A stretch of 64,000 nucleotides of DNA from Ensifer sp. PDNC004 (GCF_016919405.1 NZ_CP070353.1:2666001-2730000), one strand, 5' to 3'. Shown: positions 25,765-37,620, numbered from the stretch's first letter. Numbers and translations are program-made. The notes: a model not told the origin generated them from the letters alone.

Positions 25765-25841
25765 GACACCGGCTCAGACTTGGGTTCGGACCAGGCCGCG
25801 CCCGAAGCTGCGCGCCGATTTCACACTTCGGACTTACAAAG

Positions 25842-25875
25842 AAAAACCCGCGGAGATCGCTCTCCGCGGGTTTTT
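25842..25875 (-). terminator. Terminator after rpsA (bidirectional-looking)
   Basis: AAAAACCCGCGGAGA (25842-25856), loop TCGC, TCTCCGCGGGTTTTT (25861-25875): a perfect 15-bp stem with T-runs on both strands. It ends rpsA and probably the convergent gene at 24175. Confidence 0.9.
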
Positions 25876-25897
25876 CAGTTCAGATGTCAGGCAACGA

Positions 25898-27604
25898 TTA
25901 CTCGTTGTTCTGGCGGTTCTTCAGAGCCGCGCCGAGGATGTCGCCGAGCGAAGCGCCCGAGTCGGACGAACCGAACTGAGCAACGGCTTCCTTCTCTTCA
26001 GCGATTTCCAGAGCCTTGATCGACAGCTGGATCTTGCGGTCCTTCTTGGAGAAGTTGGTGACGCGAGCGTCGACAACCTGGCCAACCGAGAAACGCTCCG
26101 GACGCTGTTCGTCACGATCACGCGACAGGTCAGCGCGGCGGATGAACGAGGTGATGTCTTCGTGGTTGACGAGCTTCACTTCGATGCCACCATCGTTGAT
26201 CGCGATGATTTCGGCCGAAACAACGGCGTTCTTGCGCAGTTCGCCCGAAGCAGCGGCGTCGCCGACTGCATCCTTGCCGAGCTGCTTGATACCGAGCGAG
26301 ATGCGTTCCTTCTCGACGTCGACGTCGAGAACAACAGCGCGAACGACGTCGCCCTTGTTGAACTCTTCGATGACCTGCTCGCCCGGACGGTTCCAGTCGA
26401 GGTCGGAAAGGTGAACCATGCCGTCAACGTCGCCGTCGAGGCCGATGAACAGGCCGAATTCGGTCTTGTTCTTGACTTCGCCTTCAACTTCGGTGCCAGC
26501 CGGATGGCTGTGCGCGAATGCCTGCCACGGGTTCTCGAGCGTCTGCTTGAGGCCGAGCGAGATACGACGCTTGGTCGGATCGACTTCGAGAACGACAACG
26601 TCGACTTCCTGGCTCGTGGACAGGATCTTGCCGGGGTGTACGTTCTTCTTGGTCCAGGACATTTCGGAGATGTGGATCAGGCCTTCGATGCCCGGCTCCA
26701 GCTCGACGAACGCACCGTAGTCGGTGATGTTCGTGACGGTACCGGAGATCTTCTTGCCGACCGGGTACTTCGCACCGATGCCATCCCACGGATCCGACTC
26801 GAGCTGCTTCATGCCGAGCGAGATGCGGTGGGTTTCCTGGTTGATGCGGATGATCTGAACCTTGACCTGCTGGCCGATGTTCAGGATCTCCGACGGATGG
26901 TTCACGCGACGCCATGCCATATCGGTGACATGGAGCAGACCGTCGATGCCGCCGAGGTCGACGAACGCACCGTAATCGGTGATGTTCTTGACGACGCCTT
27001 CGACAACCTGGCCTTCTTCAAGGTTCTGAACGATTTCAGAACGCTGTTCGGCGCGGGACTCTTCGAGAACCGTACGACGCGATACGACGATGTTGCCGCG
27101 GCGCTTGTCCATCTTGAGGATTTCGAAGGGCTGCGGGTTGTGCATCAGCGGGGTGACGTCGCGAATCGGACGGATGTCGACCTGCGAGCGCGGAAGGAAG
27201 GCAACGGCGCCGTCGAGATCGACGGTGAAGCCACCCTTGACCTGGTTGAAGATGATGCCTTCGACGCGTTCGCCGGCTTCGAACTTCACTTCCAGGCGCA
27301 TCCAGCTTTCTTCGCGGCGAGCCTTTTCGCGCGACAGAACAGCTTCGCCGAGCGCGTTTTCGATGCGCTCAACGTAGACTTCGACTTCGTCGCCGACCTT
27401 GAGCGAGCCGTCCTTGGCCTTCGCGCCGAATTCCTTCAGAGCGATGCGGCCTTCGACCTTCAGACCGACGTCGACAACGGCGACGTCCTTTTCGATGGCC
27501 GTAACGATGCCCTTGGCAACATAGCCTTCGGCGAGATCGGTCTTCGCGAAGGATTCTTCGAGAAGCGCTGCGAAATCGTCACGGGTAGGGTTGGTAGCAG
27601 ACAT
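25898..27604 (-). CDS. rpsA: 30S ribosomal protein S1
   Basis: A 568-residue S1 with six S1 (OB-fold) repeats; clear examples are VVEGVVKNITDYGAFVDLGG and KISGTVTNITDYGAFVELEP in the middle, then VEGEVKNKTEFGLFIGLDGD. S1 brings mRNA to the 30S subunit and helps start translation on structured messages. ATG 27604 (MSATNPTRDDF) follows GCAGGAGATTCC, a strong ribosome-binding site. The protein ends LGDILGAALKNRQNNE. It lies 166 bases downstream of cmk in the usual aroA-cmk-rpsA order. Confidence 0.97.
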   Translation of the reverse strand: MSATNPTRDDFAALLEESFAKTDLAEGYVAKGIVTAIEKDVAVVDVGLKVEGRIALKEFGAKAKDGSLKVGDEVEVYVERIENALGEAVLSREKARREESWMRLEVKFEAGERVEGIIFNQVKGGFTVDLDGAVAFLPRSQVDIRPIRDVTPLMHNPQPFEILKMDKRRGNIVVSRRTVLEESRAEQRSEIVQNLEEGQVVEGVVKNITDYGAFVDLGGIDGLLHVTDMAWRRVNHPSEILNIGQQVKVQIIRINQETHRISLGMKQLESDPWDGIGAKYPVGKKISGTVTNITDYGAFVELEPGIEGLIHISEMSWTKKNVHPGKILSTSQEVDVVVLEVDPTKRRISLGLKQTLENPWQAFAHSHPAGTEVEGEVKNKTEFGLFIGLDGDVDGMVHLSDLDWNRPGEQVIEEFNKGDVVRAVVLDVDVEKERISLGIKQLGKDAVGDAAASGELRKNAVVSAEIIAINDGGIEVKLVNHEDITSFIRRADLSRDRDEQRPERFSVGQVVDARVTNFSKKDRKIQLSIKALEIAEEKEAVAQFGSSDSGASLGDILGAALKNRQNNE

Positions 27605-27770
27605 GGAATCTCCTGCATGCATCTCATTCGAGACGCACATGCGCCGGGGGCTGGTGTTGAACAGGCCTGAACCCAGTCCGCTCCATTTGAAGGAGCAATC
27701 CGGCGCGTGGACGGAATTTCAGGCTTATGCAAGAAGGGCGATCCTGACAGTGTCTGGGATGGGCTCTTCT

Positions 27771-28405
27771 TCAGATCTTCTTGATCAGGGCCGCCTCGAT
27801 CAAAGTCTTCGCGGCCTGAAACGCCGCCTCTATACTCATTTCGGACGTATCAAGCAAGTGCGCATCCTCGGCCGGACGCAAAGGACTGTCGGCACGCCCC
27901 ATGTCGCGCTCGTCGCGCTTCTTCACATCCTCGAAAATCGCCTGGTAGTCGGCCGGCTGGCCATTGCCGATGATCTCGTCGTAGCGGCGCTTGGCCCGCA
28001 CTTCCGGCGAGGCGGTGACATAGAGTTTTACCGGCGCATCCGGGCAGACGACCGTGCCGATATCGCGGCCGTCGAGCACCGTGCCGGGCTCGCGCAGCGA
28101 AAAAGCCTGCTGCGCCTCGACCAGCGCCCGGCGCACGGCCGGCATGACGGCGATCTTCGAGGCCGCCTCGCCGATCGCGTGGGCGGAAAGGACCGAGCGA
28201 TCGAGGCCTGCCAGTTCGACCTCGCGCGCCACCTTCTCGGCGACTGCCTCGTCGTCGAGCGATAGGCCGGCATCGAGCAGTGCCTTGGCGGTGGCGCGAT
28301 AGGTCAGCCCCGTATCGAGATGATGGAAGCCGTATTCCTCGGCGATGCGGCGCGAGAGCGTGCCCTTGCCGGCTGCGGCCGGTCCGTCGATGGCGATGGT
28401 GAACG

Positions 28406-28409
<4 letters not shown>
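27771..28409 (-). CDS. cmk: Cytidylate kinase
   Basis: A 212-residue CMP kinase, which phosphorylates CMP and dCMP with ATP. The P-loop is [20 protein letters not shown] (~residues 6-25). The nucleotide-binding segment [20 protein letters not shown] follows, and [19 protein letters not shown] holds the conserved Asp-Gly-Arg-Asp. The C-terminal lid is [20 protein letters not shown] and [13 protein letters not shown] 28409 overlaps the stop of the upstream metallopeptidase-like gene by 4 bases, so translation is coupled to it. Confidence 0.95.
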
Positions 28410-30651
<2,242 letters not shown>

Positions 30652-30760
30652 CTATCACAACCCCTGCTGCGTGTTCCACAAATCGCGGCCGCACGGAGAT
30701 CGCCACAGGGGGCGGCAAGGGCCGGAAAGCCGGCAACGCCGGGGCTTTGGCGATTTGTCT

Positions 30761-30789
30761 TTGACAGATGCGGTCAAGACGATTATGGG
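30761..30789 (+). promoter_or_regulatory. Promoter candidate for the FYDLN protein gene
   Basis: TTGACA (30761-30766), 17-base spacer, TATGGG (30784-30789). A consensus -35 with a weak -10, 92 bases before GTG 30881. Confidence 0.45.
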
Positions 30790-30880
30790 GACCGGCTAAT
30801 CATCATAAGCTTGATACCCTTTCCACCCGCCGGCTTTCCGGCAAGCGCCGGCTCGGCCGGCCATTCAAGAGGCTTTGACT

Positions 30881-31273
30881 GTGGCAAAACCGGAACTTGG
30901 AACAAAGCGCATCGACCCGGAAACGGGGCGCAAATTCTACGATCTGAACAGTGATCCGATCGTTTCGCCCTACACCGGCAAGTCCTATCCGCTGTCCTTC
31001 TTCGAAGAAACCTCGGTCGCCAAGGTGCTCGAGAAGGAAGAAGAAGAAGACGTAACGGAAGTCGATGCAGAGAACACCGAAGTCGAACTCGTTTCGCTCG
31101 AGGATGCCGATGATGAGGCAGCCGGCGGCGACGACCTGCCGGATCTCGGCGACGACGACGTCGAAATCGACGGCGACGACGATGACGACACCTTCCTGCA
31201 GACCGACGACGAAGACGACGACGACGACATGAGCGACCTCATCGGCGTGTCGGACGACGAAGAAGACGTCTAA
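30881..31273 (+). CDS. FYDLN-type acidic protein (TIGR02300 family)
   Basis: A 130-residue protein of the family known from its FYDLN motif and acidic tail. The N-terminus reads AKPELGTKRIDPETGRKFYD, then LNSDPIVSPYTGKSYPLSFFE. As I recall the family, some members have Cys pairs (CPxCG) at these turns, where this one has DPETG and SPYTG, so it should not bind zinc there. Residues ~55-130 are overwhelmingly Asp/Glu. The function is unknown. GTG 30881 is chosen because AAGAGG lies 8 bases upstream. Confidence 0.8.
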   Translation: MAKPELGTKRIDPETGRKFYDLNSDPIVSPYTGKSYPLSFFEETSVAKVLEKEEEEDVTEVDAENTEVELVSLEDADDEAAGGDDLPDLGDDDVEIDGDDDDDTFLQTDDEDDDDDMSDLIGVSDDEEDV

Positions 31274-31296
31274 GCGCTTCAAATGACAAAGAAATG

Positions 31297-31330
31297 CTCC
31301 CGTCCTCGGCCAAAGTGGCCCGGACGGGAG
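31297..31330 (+). other. Hairpin downstream of the FYDLN gene
   Basis: CTCCCGTCC (31297-31305) and GGACGGGAG (31322-31330) with an inner GGCC-AAAGT-GGCC stem. It is followed by AAAAA rather than Ts on the plus strand, so it is not a normal terminator, though it sits where one is expected. Confidence 0.4.
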
Positions 31331-31473
31331 AAAAATGGCCCGGACAAAAAATAAATCCACAGGCCACGCATTTTTCGGCTTGCCATCCTCAAAAAGGGGA
31401 AGTAATAAGCCGCCACTCGCCGAGCACAACAGTTCGACGAACTTCCCGGACCGGCCTAGCCGGAACCCGATAT

Positions 31474-31549
<76 letters not shown>

Positions 31550-31581
31550 AAATCTTCCTTCGATTGATCAGTACCCAGTCC

Positions 31582-31896
31582 TCAGGGACCTTCGTTCGCG
31601 GCCATTTCGTCCAGCGAATCCAGGATCATCGTCAGCAACCGGATGATGTCGGCGGATTCGAGCAGAGCATTGCGGATTTCGCGCTCGGACCGTTTGGGTA
31701 TGGAACCGGCAATGTCCAGCAGGATGTTGGTCACGTCCGGCGCTTCGGTGTTCGGTTCCATCCCCGTCTGCTCGCGCATGCAGCGGATCAGCGCCACTGC
31801 GCCTTCAAGCAAACGCTGTGCCTGCACCGGGGTGAGGTCATGGACCTCGTTGGCGGCACGAAACAGCTGCGATCGGAAGCCGGCTATCGTGGTCAT
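31582..31896 (-). CDS. Small helical protein of unknown function
   Basis: A 104-residue protein that I do not recognise. It is predicted to be all helix (FRSQLFRAANEVHDLTPVQA, RLLEGAVALIRCMREQTGME, REIRNALLESADIIRLLTMI). There is no signal peptide or membrane segment. An AAAGGAG lies about 12 bases before ATG 31896, somewhat far. It is convergent with tRNA-Ala (32 bases between ends) and divergent from the YdcF gene. Confidence 0.55.
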   Translation of the reverse strand: MTTIAGFRSQLFRAANEVHDLTPVQAQRLLEGAVALIRCMREQTGMEPNTEAPDVTNILLDIAGSIPKRSEREIRNALLESADIIRLLTMILDSLDEMAANEGP

Positions 31897-32081
31897 CTCG
31901 CGGATGATACTCCTTTCGGCTTCAAATGAAAGTGGTGGCCGGAGCCGCCCACGCAACGTTCGGATGAACAGGATGCATGCGCTAGCTTGCGCGAACACGA
32001 ACAGCCGTTTCGCGCGCACCATCTGCCCGCGCCGCCATGCATTCATAATTTGTTAAGCAGCTGAACGCAGAAGCTGGTGCC

Positions 32082-32867
32082 ATGTTTCTGATCTCGAAAA
32101 TCTACTGGCTCATTGTGCAGCCGCTGTCGTTCTCGCTGCTCGCCGTCATCGCCGGGCTGCTTGCGACGGCCATCGGCTGGCGACGCATCGGCGCCGTTCT
32201 CGGCAGCCTGGGCGCGTTGGTTCTTTTCGTCAGCCTGTTCACCACCGCTGGCCCCTACGCCCTGCAAGCGCTCGAGGATCGATTTGCGCGCCCGACGCCG
32301 CCGACAGCGCTTTCCTGCATCATTGTGCTCGGCGGCGCCTTCGAAAACGAAGTGATGGCAAGCCGCGGCGGCACGGAGCTCAACCAGGCAGCAGACCGCT
32401 TCATCGAGACAGCGAGCCTCGCCAAGCGCTATCCCGAAACGCGTATCCTCGTCTCCGGCGGCGACGGCTCGATCAGCGGCGCCTACGAGGGCGATGCGCT
32501 GGCCTCCAAGGCGTTCTTCGACATCTTCGGGATCGCCGCGGATCGGGTGATCCGCGAGGAAGATTCGCGCACCACCTTCGAGAACGCGCGCTACACCAAG
32601 GACCTGCTGGCGGCAAACGGACTTTCACAGTGCGCGCTCGTCACCTCGGCGTATCACATGCCGCGCTCCGTCGGGCTCTTCCGCGCCAACGACATCGACG
32701 TTCTGCCCTGGCCGACCGACTACCGCACCAACGGCAAGGTGCGGCTTGGCTTCGATTTCACCCAGCCTTCGCTGAACGCGCAGCTGACGACGACGGCCGC
32801 CAAGGAATGGACCGGGCTTGTTGCCTATTACCTGCTCGGCCGCACCCAGGCCGTGCTGCCGCAATAG
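32082..32867 (+). CDS. YdcF/ElyC-family membrane protein (DUF218)
   Basis: A 261-residue protein. Two N-terminal hydrophobic helices are LIVQPLSFSLLAVIAGLLAT and VLGSLGALVLFVSLFTTAGP. A cytosolic or periplasmic DUF218 domain follows (~75-240): CIIVLGGAFENEVMASRGG, then RILVSGGDGSISGAYEGDA, DSRTTFENARYTKDLL and ALVTSAYHMPRSVGLFRAND. E. coli ElyC and SanA of this family affect envelope and peptidoglycan integrity; the reaction is unknown. It is followed 107 bases later by the TRIC-like gene in the same direction. Confidence 0.85.
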   Translation: MFLISKIYWLIVQPLSFSLLAVIAGLLATAIGWRRIGAVLGSLGALVLFVSLFTTAGPYALQALEDRFARPTPPTALSCIIVLGGAFENEVMASRGGTELNQAADRFIETASLAKRYPETRILVSGGDGSISGAYEGDALASKAFFDIFGIAADRVIREEDSRTTFENARYTKDLLAANGLSQCALVTSAYHMPRSVGLFRANDIDVLPWPTDYRTNGKVRLGFDFTQPSLNAQLTTTAAKEWTGLVAYYLLGRTQAVLPQ

Positions 32868-32974
32868 GAAGCCATGACGTGCCCCACTGCTGCAAATGGC
32901 AGTTCGCCCCCTGACTTCATCCTGGCGGTGCGCTAATGATCTGCGAGAGCCAATCGGGCTGAAACGGAGCGCCC

Positions 32975-33610
32975 ATGCCGATCCTCGAAATCCTCGACTA
33001 TGCCGGCGTGGCCGTGTTTGCCGCCACCGGGGCGCTGTCGGCGTCGCGCAAGCAGCTCGACATCATCGGCTATCTGTTCCTGGCCTCGGTCACCGGCATC
33101 GGCGGCGGCACGATGCGCGACGTCGTGCTCGGCGCCACGCCCGTCTTCTGGGTCACGAACCCGACCTATCTGCTGGTCTGCGCCACCGTCGCCGTTCTCC
33201 TGTTCTTCACCGCCCATCTCTTCGATTCGCGCTACCGGGTCCTCGTCTGGCTCGACGCGATCGGCCTGTCGGCCTATTGCGTGATGGGTGCGGCGAAAGG
33301 CTATGCGGCCACGGGGTCGCCGGGCGTCGCGCTCGTTACCGGCATGCTGACGGCGACGTTCGGCGGCGTGCTTCGCGATCTGCTGGCCGGAGAACCCTCG
33401 GTGCTGCTGCGGCCGGAAGTCTACGTGACGGCAGCGCTGATCGGCGCCAGCGCCTATGTGCTGGCGACGATGGTGGGACTGCCGCTTGTGGCCGCCTCGG
33501 CGCTCGGCGTGGCCTCGGCCTTTGCCGTACGCGCCGGCGCGCTCAAGTTCGGTTGGACGCTGCCGACCGGCAAGGCATTGCCTGGCCGCGACCCGGACGA
33601 CGTGATGTGA
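32975..33610 (+). CDS. Trimeric intracellular cation channel family protein (UPF0126/YicG-like)
   Basis: A 211-residue, seven-helix membrane protein made of two similar halves (ATGALSASRKQLDIIGYLF, ATVTGIGGG-type SVTGIGGGTMRDVVLGATPV, and MLTATFGGVLRDLLAGEPS in the second half). The two GGGxxRD-like turns are the signature of bacterial TRIC homologues, which transport K+ or other monovalent cations across the inner membrane. It is co-directional with the YdcF gene and the cupredoxin gene. Confidence 0.87.
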   Translation: MPILEILDYAGVAVFAATGALSASRKQLDIIGYLFLASVTGIGGGTMRDVVLGATPVFWVTNPTYLLVCATVAVLLFFTAHLFDSRYRVLVWLDAIGLSAYCVMGAAKGYAATGSPGVALVTGMLTATFGGVLRDLLAGEPSVLLRPEVYVTAALIGASAYVLATMVGLPLVAASALGVASAFAVRAGALKFGWTLPTGKALPGRDPDDVM

Positions 33611-33714
33611 GCCTTGGGCACCCGCCTGCCTATGACAGGCGCCGGACAGCACGGGTAGCGTAGTTGATGCGGTGTCGGCCGCCACCCGGGCGGCTCCAGC
33701 GAAAGGGATACCGC

Positions 33715-34140
33715 ATGCGCTTCCTCAACAACAAGCTTGCCGCACTCGCCCTTCTTTGCATGGCCTCGCCGGCATTTGCCGCCACGACGGTCAAGGTCGT
33801 CGAAGGTGGTGAAGCGGGTGGTCCGATGACACTGACACTCGACCAGTCGACGATAAAGGCCGGAGAGACGGTCTTCCTGGTGCACAACGACGCCATGACC
33901 GAAGAGCACGAGATGGTGCTGGTGAAGCTGAAATCAGCCGACCAGAAGATCAATCTCATCGCGGCCAAGCATCGCGTCGACGAAAAGCAGCTCAAGAGCC
34001 TCGGCGAGGTTTCCGAGCTGAAGCCCGGAGCCGATGGCCAGCTGAAAGCCAAGCTCGCGCCGGGCACCTATGTGCTCCTTTGCAATATCAAAGGGCACTA
34101 CGAGGCCGGCATGCGCGCCAATCTGACGGTGACGGAATAG
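33715..34140 (+). CDS. Exported cupredoxin-domain protein
   Basis: A 141-residue protein. A signal peptide spans residues 1-22 (LAALALLCMASPAFA). The plastocyanin-like domain shows four type-1 copper ligands: His65 (AMTEEHEMVLV), Cys123, His128 and Met133 (LLCNIKGHYEAGM). It should carry electrons or bind copper in the periplasm; the redox partner is unknown. ATG 33715 follows GAAAGGGATACCGC. A hairpin after the stop separates it from the convergent irr. Confidence 0.85.
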   Translation: MRFLNNKLAALALLCMASPAFAATTVKVVEGGEAGGPMTLTLDQSTIKAGETVFLVHNDAMTEEHEMVLVKLKSADQKINLIAAKHRVDEKQLKSLGEVSELKPGADGQLKAKLAPGTYVLLCNIKGHYEAGMRANLTVTE

Positions 34141-34158
34141 CGGCGATCGATCGCCATC

Positions 34159-34181
34159 GCGGCCACCGTCACGGTGGCCGC
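34159..34181. terminator. Hairpin between the cupredoxin gene and irr
   Basis: GCGGCCACCG (34159-34168), loop TCA, CGGTGGCCGC (34172-34181): a perfect 10-bp stem between two converging genes. No T-run, so termination may need Rho. Confidence 0.5.
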
Positions 34182-34185
34182 CCTA

Positions 34186-34623
34186 TTAGCGGCCGTTCTT
34201 GCGGCGCAGACGGATGACCACGTCGACATGGGCGATCTCCATGCCCTCGGGCGGCTCCGGCAGATTGTCGATGTGGATGTTGCTGACCGGAATATCGAGA
34301 ACCTCGTTCTGGCCCTCGACGAAGAAGTGATGATGGTCCGACACGTTGGTGTCGAAATAGGTCTTGGCGCTTTCCACCGCCAGCACGCGGATCATGCCGG
34401 CCTCGGTAAACTGGTGCAGCGTGTTGTAGACCGTCGCCAGCGACACCGGCACGCCGGCCATGACGGCCTCTTCGTGCAATTCTTCGACGGTCAGGTGGCG
34501 ATCACCCTTGGCAAAGATCAGATCGGCGAGGGCAACGCGTTGACGGGTCGGACGCAGGCCTGAGTGGCGAAGCCTTTCTTCCGAACTCACTTCTGTTGCT
34601 TTCGTCATCAAGGGTCGTTCCAT
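34186..34623 (-). CDS. irr: Iron response regulator Irr (Fur family)
   Basis: A 145-residue Fur-family regulator of the rhizobial Irr type, which controls heme synthesis and iron genes in iron-poor cells. The winged helix reads RHSGLRPTRQRVALADLIFA and PVSLATVYNTLHQFTEAGMI. The His97-98-99 cluster (NVSDHHHFFVEGQNEVLDI) is the heme-binding site that replaces the Fur metal site. No N-terminal heme regulatory motif of the Bradyrhizobium type is present. ATG 34608 (MTKATEVSSEER) is an alternative start. It is divergent from fabA across 306 bases. Confidence 0.92.
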   Translation of the reverse strand: MERPLMTKATEVSSEERLRHSGLRPTRQRVALADLIFAKGDRHLTVEELHEEAVMAGVPVSLATVYNTLHQFTEAGMIRVLAVESAKTYFDTNVSDHHHFFVEGQNEVLDIPVSNIHIDNLPEPPEGMEIAHVDVVIRLRRKNGR

Positions 34624-34929
34624 GTATCCCGGCGAAATTCACAATACTTCCTCCGCGATATAACTTTTACGTCCTCGCCTTTCAATAGATTCCAGCCCTG
34701 ACAGGCGTTGCAAAGCCCGAAAAACCGGTCAAACTCGGGGAATGCTGGCAATTAACTCTGGTCGCGCCCACATTGATCCTGTAAGCGACGGCGGAGTGAA
34801 ATCGTCATCTGAAGCGATGGAGACCGGACGGAAAACCGCAAGATCCGGGTCGCCACGCTTCATTTCAAGCCAAACTTGCTCTAAAGCAGGTCGGACAACA
34901 CAATTTGTTACGCGGGGAAACATCTATTC
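34624..34929. other. 306-bp divergent control region of irr and fabA
   Basis: No gene seen. A promoter candidate for fabA is marked at 34876-34904. I saw no clear Irr box (TTTAGAA-type palindrome). Confidence 0.5.
34876..34904 (+). promoter_or_regulatory. Promoter candidate for fabA
   Basis: TTGCTC (34876-34881), 17-base spacer, CACAAT (34899-34904). It would start the message some 20 bases before the ATG at 34930. Confidence 0.4.
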
Positions 34930-35445
34930 ATGACGACCAGACAATCCAGCTTCAACTATGAGGAAATCCTGGCCTGCGGCCGTGGAGAATTGTTTGGCCC
35001 CGGCAATGCCCAGCTGCCGCTGCCGCCGATGCTGATGGTCCACCGCATCACCGATATCTCCGAAACCGGCGGAGCCTTCGACAAGGGCTACCTGCGCGCC
35101 GAATACGACGTGCGGCCGGACGACTGGTATTTTCCCTGCCACTTCCAGGGCAACCCGATCATGCCCGGCTGCCTCGGCCTCGACGGCATGTGGCAGCTGA
35201 CCGGCTTCTACCTCGGTTGGCTCGGCGAGCCCGGCCGCGGCATGGCGCTTTCCACCGGCGAAGTGAAGTTCAAGGGCATGGTGCGTCCCCACACCAAGCT
35301 TCTCGAATACGGCATCGACTTCAAGCGCGTCATGCGCGGACGGCTCGTGCTCGGCACGGCCGACGGCTGGCTGAAAGCCGATGGCGAAACTATCTATCAG
35401 GCGACCGACCTCCGCGTCGGCCTGTCGAAGGATAAGGCCGAGTAA
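34930..35445 (+). CDS. fabA: 3-hydroxydecanoyl-ACP dehydratase/isomerase
   Basis: A 171-residue hot-dog-fold enzyme that dehydrates 3-hydroxydecanoyl-ACP and isomerises the product to cis-3-decenoyl-ACP, the branch point to unsaturated fatty acids. The catalytic His71 and Asp85 lie in [20 protein letters not shown]. Length equals that of E. coli FabA (172). It is the first gene of fabA-fabB-fabI, with 47 bases before fabB. Confidence 0.97.
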   Translation: MTTRQSSFNYEEILACGRGELFGPGNAQLPLPPMLMVHRITDISETGGAFDKGYLRAEYDVRPDDWYFPCHFQGNPIMPGCLGLDGMWQLTGFYLGWLGEPGRGMALSTGEVKFKGMVRPHTKLLEYGIDFKRVMRGRLVLGTADGWLKADGETIYQATDLRVGLSKDKAE

Positions 35446-35492
35446 GATCCAGGCCTTTCCGCAGCCAACGAAATAAAGAAAAGGTCAGTACC

Positions 35493-36716
35493 ATGAGACG
35501 GGTTGTTGTCACGGGCCTCGGCATCGTTTCCTCGATCGGGAACAATGCAGACGAAGTCACGGCGTCGTTGCGCGATGCCAAGTCGGGCATCACGTTTTCT
35601 CCCGATTTCGCCGAGAACGGCTTCAAGTGCCAGGTCTGGGGCGCGCCGTCGCTCGATCCGACCGAACTCGTCGATCGCCGTGCCATGCGCTTCCTGTCGC
35701 AGGGTGGCGCCTGGAACCACGTGGCGATGAAGCAGGCAATCGCCGACTCCGGTCTGGAAGAAGCCGTCATCGCCCGCAACGAGCGCACCGGCATCATCAT
35801 GGGCTCGGGCGGACCGTCCACCCGCACGATCGTCGAAGCGGCCGACATCACCCGCAAGAACGTCAGCCCCAAGCGTATCGGCCCGTTCGCCGTTCCGAAG
35901 GCGATGTCGTCCACCGCATCGGCGACGCTTGCCACCTGGTTCCAGATCCACGGCGTCAACTATTCGATCTCGTCGGCCTGCTCGACCTCGGCCCATTGCA
36001 TCGGCAATGCTGCCGAGATGATCCAGTGGGGCAAGCAGGACGTGATGTTTGCCGGCGGTCACGAAGATCTCGACTGGACCATGTCCAACCTGTTCGACGC
36101 CATGGGCGCCATGTCGTCGAAGTACAACGAAACGCCGGCGACGGCTTCGCGCGCCTATGACGCCAACCGCGACGGCTTCGTCATTGCCGGTGGCGCAGGC
36201 GTTCTCGTTCTCGAAGAACTGGAGCACGCCAAGGCCCGCGGCGCGAAGATCTACGCCGAAATCGTCGGCTACGGCGCGACCTCCGACGGCTACGACATGG
36301 TGGCTCCGTCGGGCGAAGGTGCTGCCCGCTGCATGCGTCAGGCGCTCTCGACCGTGAAGGGCGATGTCGACTACATCAACACCCACGGCACATCGACACC
36401 GGTTGGCGACAGCAAGGAAATCGGCGCGATCCGCGAAGTGTTCGGCAGCAAGATTCCGCACATCCAGTCGACCAAGTCGCTCACGGGCCACTCGCTCGGT
36501 GCGGCCGGCGTACAGGAATCGATCTATGGCCTGCTGATGATGCAGGCCGGCTTCATCGGCGAAAGCGCGCATATCAGCGAACTCGACCCGGAATTCGATG
36601 GCGTTCCGATCGTTCGCAAGCGCATCGACAATGCCAAGATCGATACGGTTCTTTCGAACTCCTTCGGCTTCGGCGGCACCAACGCAACGCTCGTCTTCCA
36701 GCGCTACAACGGATAA
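35493..36716 (+). CDS. fabB: Beta-ketoacyl-ACP synthase I
   Basis: A 407-residue condensing enzyme that elongates acyl-ACP, including the cis-3-decenoyl-ACP made by FabA. The Cys-His-His triad is Cys163 ([10 protein letters not shown]), His298 (INTHGTSTP) and His333 ([12 protein letters not shown]). The C-terminal [17 protein letters not shown] is typical. It starts with ATG after AAAGAAAAGGTCAGTACC and is followed by fabI after 4 bases. Confidence 0.96.
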   Translation: MRRVVVTGLGIVSSIGNNADEVTASLRDAKSGITFSPDFAENGFKCQVWGAPSLDPTELVDRRAMRFLSQGGAWNHVAMKQAIADSGLEEAVIARNERTGIIMGSGGPSTRTIVEAADITRKNVSPKRIGPFAVPKAMSSTASATLATWFQIHGVNYSISSACSTSAHCIGNAAEMIQWGKQDVMFAGGHEDLDWTMSNLFDAMGAMSSKYNETPATASRAYDANRDGFVIAGGAGVLVLEELEHAKARGAKIYAEIVGYGATSDGYDMVAPSGEGAARCMRQALSTVKGDVDYINTHGTSTPVGDSKEIGAIREVFGSKIPHIQSTKSLTGHSLGAAGVQESIYGLLMMQAGFIGESAHISELDPEFDGVPIVRKRIDNAKIDTVLSNSFGFGGTNATLVFQRYNG

Positions 36717-36720
36717 CACC

Positions 36721-37527
36721 ATGACGGGACTGATGACTGGAAAGCGTGGCCTCATCATGGGTGTGGCCAACAACCATTCTATTGCCTGGGGCATCGCCAA
36801 GTCGCTTGCAGCGCAAGGCGCGGAGCTGGCCTTCACCTATCAGGGCGAAGCGCTGGGCAAGCGCGTCAAGCCGCTGGCGGCCGAACTCGGTTCCGACTTC
36901 CTGCTTCCCTGCGATGTCGAAGACATTGCGTCGGTCGATGCCGTCATCGATGCGATCAAGGAACGCTGGGGCAAGCTCGACTTCATTGTCCATGCCATCG
37001 GCTTCTCGGACAAGAACGAGCTGAAGGGCCTCTACGCCGACACCTCGCGCGACAATTTCAGCCGCACGATGGTGATTTCCTGCTTCTCGTTCACCGAGAT
37101 CGCCAAGCGCGCGGCCGAGCTGATGGATGAGGGCGGCTCGATGCTGACACTCACCTATGGCGGCTCCATGCGCGTCATGCCGAACTACAACGTCATGGGT
37201 GTCGCCAAGGCGGCACTCGAAGCGTCCGTGCGCTACCTGGCCGCCGACTACGGCGTTCGCGGCATCCGCGTCAACGCGATTTCGGCAGGCCCGATCCGCA
37301 CGCTTGCCGGCGCCGGTATTTCCGACGCTCGGGCGATGCTCTCCTGGCAGCAGAAGAACTCGCCGCTGCGCCGTACCGTCACGATCGACGATGTCGGCAG
37401 TTCGGCCCTCTATCTTCTTTCGGACCTTTCGCGCGGCGTGACCGGCGAAATCCACTATGTCGATTCCGGCTACAACATTACGTCGATGCCGGCACTCGAT
37501 GCGCTCAGGACAGCCGACGCCGAGTAA
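36721..37527 (+). CDS. fabI: Enoyl-ACP reductase (NADH), FabI type
   Basis: A 268-residue short-chain dehydrogenase that reduces enoyl-ACP to finish each elongation round; it is the triclosan target. The NAD loop is GVANNHSIAWGIAKSLAAQG. Catalytic Tyr156-x6-Lys163 lies in MPNYNVMGVAKAALEASVRY, with Tyr146 (LTYGGSM) in the substrate pocket. ATG 36721 sits 4 bases after the fabB stop, so the two are co-translated. The terminator at 37559 closes the operon. Confidence 0.96.
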   Translation: MTGLMTGKRGLIMGVANNHSIAWGIAKSLAAQGAELAFTYQGEALGKRVKPLAAELGSDFLLPCDVEDIASVDAVIDAIKERWGKLDFIVHAIGFSDKNELKGLYADTSRDNFSRTMVISCFSFTEIAKRAAELMDEGGSMLTLTYGGSMRVMPNYNVMGVAKAALEASVRYLAADYGVRGIRVNAISAGPIRTLAGAGISDARAMLSWQQKNSPLRRTVTIDDVGSSALYLLSDLSRGVTGEIHYVDSGYNITSMPALDALRTADAE

Positions 37528-37558
37528 CGGCAGCGGCGAACGACCCAGCTTCTATCGA

Positions 37559-37588
37559 AAACCCCGGCGAGACATCTCGCCGGGGTTT
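37559..37588 (+). terminator. Terminator after fabI
   Basis: AAACCCCGGCGAGA (37559-37572) and TCTCGCCGGGGTTT (37575-37588) with a tight loop (GAG-ACAT-CTC at the tip), then CTTGTTTT. Confidence 0.8.
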
Positions 37589-37620
37589 CTTGTTTTGGGG
37601 TCGGTAAGGCTCGAGAAACA

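Noticed and set aside
31297..31330. Intrinsic terminator after the FYDLN gene
   Set aside because: The stem is good but is followed by As rather than Ts in the sense strand; kept only as a hairpin.
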